Shown here piece after piece: positions 1 to 4,084 of a stretch of 6,315 bases of DNA. How positions within the stretch are numbered: the first letter of the stretch is position 1; each line of letters opens with the position of its first letter. The position numbers were made by a program, and so were the translations under genes. This DNA is from an uncultured Gemmatimonadota bacterium. GTDB taxonomy: Bacteria > Gemmatimonadota > Gemmatimonadetes > Gemmatimonadales > Gemmatimonadaceae. Under the pieces are notes generated by a model that worked only from the letters and a program-made list of their open reading frames with translations, made no database searches and was not told the DNA's origin. The DNA is taken from the NCBI GenBank assembly GCA_946479015.1, contig CAMLEQ010000230.1, positions 1-6,315 of the forward strand, read 5' to 3'.

Positions 1-554
1 AGCACGCGGCGGCCTGGGAGACCATCCGCGGCGTGGTGGTCGAGCGCGACCAGAACGTCGGCGTCTCCGCCGCGCGGAACGCTGCCATCGCCGAGGCGAC
101 GGCCGAGTGGATCCTCCCGCTCGACGCCGACGACTGGGCGTATCCCACGTGGGTCGAGCGCACGATGGTCGCGATCGCCGACCATCCCGACGCCACGCTC
201 ATCGCGCCGCGCCTGCAAGATGGCGCGTGGGAGCCGCCAGCCTACGATCCGGCGCGCCTCCCGGGGCGCAACTGCTTCCCCTACTGCAGCGCGTTCCCGC
301 GCGCGCTCTGGGCGCGGGTGGGCGGCTACGACGAAGGCCCTGTCTCGCGGTTCGGCATCTCCGACTGGGATCTGTGGCTCCGCTTCCTCGAGGCGGGATC
401 GCTTCACCCGGTCACGCTGACCGAGCGGCTCGTCCACTACCGCGCGCACCACGCGCCCCGGCTCTCGGACGCCTACCGCGGCGACTTCGGCGCGGCGTAC
501 GAGGCGCTGCAGCGCAACCACCGGGCGCTCTACCCCACGGCGGAGGTGCGCTGA
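1..554 (+). CDS. Family 2 glycosyltransferase (GT-A fold), 5'-truncated by window edge
   Basis: This is a probable nucleotide-sugar-dependent glycosyltransferase that would move a sugar onto an unknown acceptor in the cytoplasm. The reading frame is open from base 3 to the left edge and ends at the TGA at 552-554, so 183 residues are visible and the N-terminal strand of the nucleotide-binding fold is missing. A GTG at 33 is only an internal codon. Numbering from base 3, the GT2 signature NVGVSAARN is followed at residues 41-44 by DADD, the metal- and sugar-nucleotide-binding DxD motif. A later stretch, SDWDLWLRFLEAG (about 120-132), matches the GT2 acceptor/catalytic-base region with its usual 'DLWLR' pattern. 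The stop overlaps the start of the connector gene by one base (TGATG), so it is translated as part of the phage operon. Its target could be a virion protein or host surface glycan; this is inference. Family assignment is firm, substrate unknown. Confidence 0.88.
   Translation, partial: HAAAWETIRGVVVERDQNVGVSAARNAAIAEATAEWILPLDADDWAYPTWVERTMVAIADHPDATLIAPRLQDGAWEPPAYDPARLPGRNCFPYCSAFPRALWARVGGYDEGPVSRFGISDWDLWLRFLEAGSLHPVTLTERLVHYRAHHAPRLSDAYRGDFGAAYEALQRNHRALYPTAEVR
542..548 (+). promoter_or_regulatory. Ribosome binding site for the connector gene
   Basis: GGAGGTG lies 5 nt upstream of the ATG at 554 (GGAGG core with 7 nt spacing). It lies inside the end of the glycosyltransferase gene and fixes the start of the connector at 554, although the same frame stays open much further upstream. 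Confidence 0.8.
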
Positions 555-1135
555 TGGCACTCCCCACGGTGCAGAAGCTCAAGGACTACTGCCGCATCGA
601 GACGGCCGCCGAGGACACGCTCCTCGCGGATCTCCTGGCGCGCGCCCAGGCGATGGTCGAGTCGTACCTCGGGCGCCCGATTCTCAAGGTCTCGCGCACG
701 TGCACCGACGCCGCGGAGACGGAGGTCGCCTACGGGCGCATCACGGTGCTGCAGCTCCAGCTCTGGCCGTTCGATCCCGCCACGGTCGCCGTGACGGACG
801 CAGATGGCGTGACGGTCGACCCCGCGACCTACCGGCTCAAGCCGGAGGCCGGACAGGTCATCGCGCGCAAGGGCTACGACTTCCCGAACGGGCCGTACGA
901 CATCACGGCCGACGTGGGGCTCGAGACAGCGCCCGACTACAGCACGCGCATCGAGGCGCTGGCCTCGGCCGCAATCCTCGACCTCGCGGCCGATCTCTAC
1001 CAGCGCCGGAATCCCGGCGCCACATCGGAGTCCGAGGGCGGCGGCGTCTCGACCGGCTACACCGGCGGCGAGACGATGCCGCCGCGCACGGCGCGCATGC
1101 TGGCGCCGCTCATGATCGTGGGGATCGGCGCATGA
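554..1135 (+). CDS. Head-tail connector protein, HK97 gp6-like
   Basis: This 193-residue protein is the probable adaptor ring that docks below the portal after DNA packaging and carries the head-closure protein. The N-terminal helix pair, with LKDYCRIE (about 9-16), a run of acidic residues and then LLADLLARAQAMVESYLGR (about 23-41), is the typical pattern of the gp6-like connector family (phage gp6/YqbG-like: 'LK.yLrid...D..L..ll..A...ie.y.gr'). The middle is beta-rich, with 'WPFDPATVAVTDADGVTVD', and the C-terminal part has another helix (IEALASAAILDLAADLYQRR) that fits the family's closing helix. The start is chosen from the GGAGG just upstream and the TGATG overlap with the preceding gene. 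The end overlaps the next start by four bases (ATGA). The Gly/Ser-rich tail before the C-terminus (about 157-173) looks flexible. Identification rests on pattern and gene order. Confidence 0.85.
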   Translation: MALPTVQKLKDYCRIETAAEDTLLADLLARAQAMVESYLGRPILKVSRTCTDAAETEVAYGRITVLQLQLWPFDPATVAVTDADGVTVDPATYRLKPEAGQVIARKGYDFPNGPYDITADVGLETAPDYSTRIEALASAAILDLAADLYQRRNPGATSESEGGGVSTGYTGGETMPPRTARMLAPLMIVGIGA

Positions 1136-1473
1136 GCGTGAGCCTCCGCGACCAGCGCGTGCGCTGCTACGCGTACTCGGACGCCGGCACCGATGGCGAT
1201 GCCGTGCCGACCTACACCTTCACCGAGGAGCGGTGGGGACGCGTGGCCGCGCCGACCGGCCGCGAGACGACCGCCGGCGCGCAGGCCGAGCACGTGGCCG
1301 ATGCGGTGATCGCGCTCCCCCGCGATGCGCAGCTCACGCCCAACGGCGCGTGCCGGGTGGACGGGCAGTTCTACAAGGTGACGGCGATCCTCGATCGGCG
1401 GCGCCCGAACGAGCTCCAGGTGCTCGCGGTCATCGCCGATGATGCTGCGTACACGATCGTGGAGGGCCCGTGA
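1132..1473 (+). CDS. Head-closure / head-tail joining protein
   Basis: This 113-residue protein probably forms the stopper ring that closes the filled head and presents a surface for the tail (the Phage_H_T_join family: SPP1 gp16, HK97 gp7, and the equivalent gene of gene transfer agents). The family pattern is visible: a short N-terminal strand (VRCYAYSD, 10-17), a 'W.RV..P.GRE' segment at 35-45 matching the conserved 'W A.v....G.E', the 'A.Q....AD.VI.LPRD' strand at about 50-64, then 'CRVDGQFYKVTAI' at 74-86, where the family has 'r....g..y.I..v'. The size is normal for the family. It starts within ATGA shared with the connector stop. The Shine-Dalgarno match is weak (GTGGGGA at 1118-1124), so coupled translation from the upstream gene is likely. 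Confidence 0.83.
   Translation: MSVSLRDQRVRCYAYSDAGTDGDAVPTYTFTEERWGRVAAPTGRETTAGAQAEHVADAVIALPRDAQLTPNGACRVDGQFYKVTAILDRRRPNELQVLAVIADDAAYTIVEGP
1461..1465 (+). promoter_or_regulatory. Ribosome binding site for the membrane protein gene
   Basis: GGAGG precedes the GTG at 1470 by 4 nt, slightly tight but usable. It supports a GTG start inside the GTGA overlap rather than a later internal start. Confidence 0.65.
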
Positions 1474-1811
1474 TCCCGCTCGCTGACCTCTACGGGTGGG
1501 TGCTCCTCGCGATGTGCGCGGGCGGGCTACTCGCGCTCTGGCGCCTCAAGCGGCTGCGCGAGGCGCATCACCTCTACTGGGGCGCACTCCTCGCCCCCGC
1601 CGGCTGGGCGCTCCTCCGGCTCGGCCCCGCCGTGGGCGCGTGGCACGTGCTCGCGATCGTGCTGCTCGTCCTCGCGCTCGTGCTCGTGGTCGACGACGCC
1701 ATCCAGCACCTCGTGCAATCGTGGGACGTCGAAGCGGGACGCACGTCGCGCCCGGACTGGTCGCCCGTGCACCGCTTCTACGTGTGGGCCTACCGGAGGG
1801 TGGTCGCGTGA
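1470..1811 (+). CDS. Small membrane protein with three predicted transmembrane helices, function unknown
   Basis: I do not recognise this 113-residue protein. Three hydrophobic stretches are visible: about residues 7-24, 35-52 and 58-74. The loop between the first two is strongly basic (RLKRLREAHH, 25-34), and the C-terminal 35 residues are polar with several arginines (RTSR, YRR). By the positive-inside rule this predicts an outside N-terminus and a cytoplasmic C-terminus. The third helix ends in an acidic pair and a polar patch (VDDAIQHLVQSWD, about 74-86). Size and helix number would fit a class I holin. A holin in the middle of the head-tail connector genes would be unusual, and no endolysin is visible in the window. 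A superinfection-exclusion or assembly-related membrane protein is equally possible. It starts with GTG sharing GTGA with the preceding stop and is bounded by another GTGA, so it is fully embedded in the operon. Confidence 0.8.
   Translation: MIPLADLYGWVLLAMCAGGLLALWRLKRLREAHHLYWGALLAPAGWALLRLGPAVGAWHVLAIVLLVLALVLVVDDAIQHLVQSWDVEAGRTSRPDWSPVHRFYVWAYRRVVA
1795..1799 (+). promoter_or_regulatory. Ribosome binding site for the gp10-like gene
   Basis: GGAGG with 8 nt spacing to the GTG at 1808. This fixes the GTG within the GTGA overlap as the start; the frame is open upstream to about 1496 but has no comparable signal there. Confidence 0.75.
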
Positions 1812-2314
1812 GCGTCACCGTGCGATCGAACTTCGACGCCCTCGAGGTGGGGCTCCGCGACGCGATCGACGCGGGGCTCATCGCGGCCGCCGCCGTGGTG
1901 CAGAACCAGGCGAAGCGGAACGTGCGCGGGGCGGTGTTCGCGGTGCCCACCTCGCCGCGCCACCACGTCACAGGCAACCTCCAGAACTCGATCACGCGCT
2001 CCGAGCCCACCACCGAGGACGGCGTGCGCGTGATCCGCGTGGGGACGAACGTCAACTACGGGCTCTTCTGGGAGCTTGGCTGGATGCCGGCGTTCGGCCA
2101 CTTCGGCTACGACCCGGAGACCGATCGACTCATCCGGATTCAGGCGGAGGGCCCGCGGCGCCTCCTCCGCCACGAGTGGCTCCGCCCCGCCGGCGCCGAC
2201 ACGAAGGAAGAGCAGGCCGCCGCGTTCAACCGCGCGGCGACGCGCGCGCTCCAGGCCGCGCTCGAGCGCCGGAGCCGCGCCGAGGAATCGCATCTCTCGG
2301 AGGCTGCGGACTGA
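1808..2314 (+). CDS. HK97 gp10-like tail-completion protein
   Basis: This 168-residue protein matches the HK97-gp10 family, a component at the head-tail interface of many siphoviruses, needed for tail completion or attachment. The landmarks come in the expected order: an N-terminal helix with alternating charges and 'AAAVVQNQAKRNV' (about 27-39), the 'TGNLQNSI' box at 55-62 (family 'TG.L..SI'), 'VGTNVNYGLFWELG' at 78-91 (family 'vg....Ya.f.E.Gt'), and 'HEWLRPA' at 122-128 (family 'rPfLrPA'). After this comes an amphipathic helix (EEQAAAFNRAATRALQAAL). About 30 residues separate the E-x-G box from the LRPA box and carry aromatic and charged residues (FGHFGYDPETDR), a somewhat long insert. A charged 15-residue tail ends the protein. 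It starts at GTG 1808 in a GTGA overlap. Its position between closure protein and terminator agrees with the call. Confidence 0.88.
   Translation: MSVTVRSNFDALEVGLRDAIDAGLIAAAAVVQNQAKRNVRGAVFAVPTSPRHHVTGNLQNSITRSEPTTEDGVRVIRVGTNVNYGLFWELGWMPAFGHFGYDPETDRLIRIQAEGPRRLLRHEWLRPAGADTKEEQAAAFNRAATRALQAALERRSRAEESHLSEAAD
2299..2303 (+). promoter_or_regulatory. Ribosome binding site for the tail terminator gene
   Basis: GGAGG with 10 nt spacing to the ATG at 2314, inside the end of the gp10-like gene. It supports ATG 2314 over the upstream in-frame ATG at 2176. Confidence 0.7.
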
Positions 2315-2790
2315 TGGCCACCGACACGCTCACCGCGCTCTACGCGACGATCCGCGACCGGCTGCTCACCTTCGCGCCGCTGACCGGTGTCGCGCTCGGC
2401 GCCACGCTGGGCACGCGGCTCTACAACGACGCGGCGCCGGACGATGCGGCGGTCCCCTACGGCGTGCTCCGGCTCCCGGATCTCCCGACCGCGGGGCTCG
2501 ATGCCGGCGTGCGCATCGCGGGGCCGTTCGAGCTCATGCTCTACGGTCGCCCGGCGAGCACGCGCCCCGCGCTGCGCGCGGCGGGCGGCGTCGCCATGCA
2601 GGCGCTGCTCAACTGGGCGACGACCTCGGGAGGCCTCATCAAGGTCACCGGCGTGACCGCCGCCGCGCTCCCGCCATTCACCGAGCCCGCCGACCGCGAG
2701 CTCGTGGCCGTGCGCGTCGCGGGATCGCTCTTCTGCTATCCCGATTTCCTCACGCAGTACGCCGTCGAAGCCGGCGCCACTCAACCCTAG
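2314..2790 (+). CDS. Tail terminator / completion protein, DUF3168-like
   Basis: This 158-residue protein is the probable ring that caps the finished tail tube and joins it to the head. The N-terminal part follows the DUF3168 pattern (lambda gpU / gene-transfer-agent terminator-like): a helix 'LTALYATIRDRLLTF' (6-20), then a glycine-containing link and 'GTRLYNDAAPDDAAVPYGVLR' (33-53), equivalent to the family's 'grIyd..Pp.a.yPYvv.'. The centre has a helix, 'ALRAAGGVAMQALLNWA', and the end a strand, 'ELVAVRVAGSLFCYP', in which that family's core beta-sheet would close. It begins one base into the preceding stop (TGATG) and is followed by a 12-nt gap, the largest in the window, before the tube gene. 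Gene order (terminator directly before tube protein) strengthens the call. A more general 'tail completion' role is the main alternative. Confidence 0.78.
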   Translation: MATDTLTALYATIRDRLLTFAPLTGVALGATLGTRLYNDAAPDDAAVPYGVLRLPDLPTAGLDAGVRIAGPFELMLYGRPASTRPALRAAGGVAMQALLNWATTSGGLIKVTGVTAAALPPFTEPADRELVAVRVAGSLFCYPDFLTQYAVEAGATQP

Positions 2791-2791
2791 C

Positions 2792-2799
2792 GAGGTGAT
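2792..2799 (+). promoter_or_regulatory. Extended ribosome binding site for the major tail protein
   Basis: GAGGTGAT is complementary to eight consecutive bases of the 16S rRNA 3' end (anti-Shine-Dalgarno), with 7 nt from GAGG to the GTG at 2803. This is the longest such match I noticed in the window, and it sits in the only gap over 3 nt. That fits the need for many copies of tube protein. It fixes GTG 2803 as the start. Confidence 0.82.
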
Positions 2800-2802
2800 C
2801 TC

Positions 2803-3372
2803 GTGCCTACCGCCAACTTCCCATTCCCGGGCTACGTGAAGCCCAAGAAGGCGTGGATCGACGCCGGCGTCCTCTGGGTCGGCTCGGGCGGCGACCCCGC
2901 CACCCTGCTCGGCTTCGGCGCGTCCGAGGGCGGGCTCAACTTCGATCCCGGCATCACGATGCGGAACCTCCCGTTCGACGGGAAGACGACCGACATCGCC
3001 GGGAACGACCGCGTCCTCGAGTACAACTCGAAGATCACGGGCAAGATGAAGGACCTCTCGCAGTTCGCCCTCATGAAGTACCAGGCGGGGGCGACGAGCG
3101 CCGACTCGGGCTCGGAGAACACCATCACGCCGATCGATGCGCAGAAGTTCCTGCAGGCCGGGGACTATCTCCGCAACGTGCACTGGATCGGCCGGATGCA
3201 GGACGGCTCGGTGAAGCACGTGATCTTCGACTGGGCGATCGTCGAGTCGTGGAAGCTCGCGGGTGTCGACAAGCAGGAAGGCATCGCCGACATCTCGATC
3301 AAGGCGTGCCTCGCGCCCACCGAGACGAACCTGAACAAGTGCCCGTACGTGATCACGGAGGCGACCGCGTAA
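2803..3372 (+). CDS. Probable major tail tube protein
   Basis: This 189-residue protein is the likely subunit of the stacked hexameric rings that make the tail tube. I recognise no single diagnostic motif, so the call rests on position (after the terminator, before the frameshifted chaperone and the tape measure), length (near 190 residues), composition and expression signal. The sequence looks like a mostly beta protein. It opens with proline/glycine strands (FPFPGYVKPKKAWIDAGVLWVG, no long helices), then 'GASEGGLNFDPGITMRNLPFDG' (about 45-66), a pattern like the 'tGGLt...e...i.fdG' of tube proteins. Later strands include 'VLEYNSKITGKMKDLS', 'VHWIGRMQDGSVKHVIFDWAIVESWKL' and 'ADISIKACLAP'. 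It has a GTG start with an eight-base Shine-Dalgarno match. Codon choice is less monotonous than in its neighbours, with more AAG, AAC and TTC, as expected for an abundant structural protein. It ends TAATG, sharing a base with the chaperone start. Confidence 0.78.
   Translation: MPTANFPFPGYVKPKKAWIDAGVLWVGSGGDPATLLGFGASEGGLNFDPGITMRNLPFDGKTTDIAGNDRVLEYNSKITGKMKDLSQFALMKYQAGATSADSGSENTITPIDAQKFLQAGDYLRNVHWIGRMQDGSVKHVIFDWAIVESWKLAGVDKQEGIADISIKACLAPTETNLNKCPYVITEATA
3357..3361 (+). promoter_or_regulatory. Ribosome binding site for the tail chaperone gene
   Basis: GGAGG with 10 nt spacing to the ATG at 3372, lying in the last codons of the tube gene. It supports the ATG of the TAATG overlap as the chaperone start. 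Confidence 0.7.
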
Positions 3373-3764
3373 TGGGCGCCCCCGAGGTCATCAACCTCGC
3401 GGCGCTGGTGAAGCCGTTGCCGTCGGTGCGTCTCTTCGACGGCAACGGCGAGCCGCGCCTCGTGCGGCCGGTCCGCCCGATGACGGCGGCCGGCTTCCAG
3501 CTCTGGCGCGACATCGAGCGCGCGCCCTCCGCCGACACCGCCGACGCGAAGGTGCTCGAGCTGGCGCAGCTCTGTCTCCCCGAGTGCACGCCCGAGGAGA
3601 TCGGCTGGCAGCCGCCGGAGGTGCTCTTCGGCGTGTTCGGGATCGCGCGCCGGGAGATCGACGCGGTGATGGACGCCCTGGGAAACGCCGCCGCGCCGCC
3701 GGCCACGACGACGCCGACGGCGCGGAAGTCCTCCAGGCGAAAGACGACATCGCCGCCGTCGTGA
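3372..3764 (+). CDS. Tail assembly chaperone, short (gpG-type) form
   Basis: This is the zero-frame product, 130 residues, that would coat the tape measure protein during tail assembly and leave before completion. The body (1-105) is a globular domain with mixed strands and helices: 'VRLFDGNGEPRLVRPVRPMTAAGFQLWRDIE' near the N-terminus, and helices 'DAKVLELAQLCLP' and 'ARREIDAVMDALGN' before the shift site. After residue 105 the protein changes to a low-complexity Ala/Pro/Thr/Ser/Lys tail of 25 residues with no hydrophobic core. That is what one expects when the tail is a by-product of reading past a frameshift site. The gene lies between tube and tape measure, where lambda-type phages keep G and T. 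The start shares TAATG with the tube stop. The call rests mainly on position and the frameshift signal, since chaperone sequences diverge strongly. Confidence 0.8.
   Translation: MGAPEVINLAALVKPLPSVRLFDGNGEPRLVRPVRPMTAAGFQLWRDIERAPSADTADAKVLELAQLCLPECTPEEIGWQPPEVLFGVFGIARREIDAVMDALGNAAAPPATTTPTARKSSRRKTTSPPS
3680..3686 (+). promoter_or_regulatory. -1 ribosomal slippery heptamer G_GGA_AAC
   Basis: GGGAAAC is in the right phase: the zero frame reads CTG GGA AAC, so a one-base slip re-pairs the two tRNAs on GGG AAA. It fits the X_XXY_YYZ rule and differs from the lambda G/T site (GGGAAAG) only at the last base. The next codon after the slip is CGC, starting at 3686. It lies 78 bases before the zero-frame stop, and the -1 frame is open from well upstream through 4081. 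Confidence 0.85.
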
Positions 3765-4081
3765 TCCGGGTCGCGCGCGCCTTCGGCCAGCTCCCGCACC
3801 GCCTCGCGGTCGACGAGCCGTTCCACCTCCTGCTCTGGGATTTCATGGAGCTGGAGGACGTGGAGCGCGTCGACGGCGAGATGCGCACGTGGGAGGAGGC
3901 GCAGCGCAGCGTGCGCACCGCGGAGGCGGTCCACGAGCCGCAGCGCGTGTTCGACGAGCGGGATCGCGTGTACCTGCGGCTCCAGCCAGCGAGCGCGCGC
4001 GCGAATCCCGCGCAGGAGACTGAGGAGCTGCTCGCGTTCATCGAGAGCCTCACTGGCTCGCCACGGTCACCCGGGAACTGA
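3686..4081 (+). CDS. Tail assembly chaperone, -1 frameshift extension (gpT-like); fusion spans 3372-4081
   Basis: This frame is read after a -1 slip at 3680-3686. The full fusion is 105 residues from the frame starting at 3372 plus 131 residues from here, 236 in all, ending at TGA 4079-4081. In lambda-type assembly the long form binds both the tape measure and tube subunits and recruits them to each other. The extension starts with a charged linker (RRRAAGHDDADG). It continues with helical segments: 'VIRVARAFGQLPHRLA', 'PFHLLLWDFMELEDVERVDGEM', 'WEEAQRS', and a final 'ETEELLAFIESL'. The alternative is separate translation from GTG at 3761, which overlaps the short form's stop as GTGA and would give 106 residues. 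That start has no GGAGG within 20 nt, unlike most others here, so I prefer frameshifting. Coding in this frame is secure; the expression route is inferred. Confidence 0.8.
   Translation, partial: RRRAAGHDDADGAEVLQAKDDIAAVVIRVARAFGQLPHRLAVDEPFHLLLWDFMELEDVERVDGEMRTWEEAQRSVRTAEAVHEPQRVFDERDRVYLRLQPASARANPAQETEELLAFIESLTGSPRSPGN
3691..3725 (+). promoter_or_regulatory. Candidate frameshift-stimulating hairpin
   Basis: Bases 3691-3698 (CCGCGCCG) pair perfectly with 3718-3725 (CGGCGCGG). After a 2x2 internal loop, GGC 3701-3703 can pair with GCC at 3713-3715 within the loop. The stem begins 4 nt after the slippery heptamer, slightly closer than the usual 5-9 nt. Such stems arise easily in GC-rich coding DNA, so the support is positional only. 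Confidence 0.5.
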
Positions 4082-4084
4082 CCC

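Noticed and set aside
107..553. Upstream extension of the connector frame to an ATG at 107
   Set aside because: Residues before 554 are Arg/Ala/Pro-rich out-of-frame translation of the glycosyltransferase. The GGAGG and TGATG overlap mark 554 as the start.
700..1131. Upstream extension of the head-closure frame to an ATG at 700
   Set aside because: The extension is an arginine-rich shadow of the connector gene. The family-like sequence begins at the ATG at 1132.
2176..2313. Upstream extension of the terminator frame to an ATG at 2176
   Set aside because: The sequence is Arg/Pro/Ala-rich shadow of the gp10-like gene. GGAGG at 2299-2303 points to 2314.
2140..3219. Minus-strand reading frame of 359 codons across the terminator and tube genes
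   Set aside because: It has low-complexity Arg/Gly/Glu/Val composition, no ribosome binding site, and is opposite two well-supported plus-strand genes. It is a GC-driven shadow.
3718..3725. The 3691-3725 stem considered as a transcription terminator
   Set aside because: It lies inside an essential open frame and has no following run of T. A role in frameshifting is more plausible.
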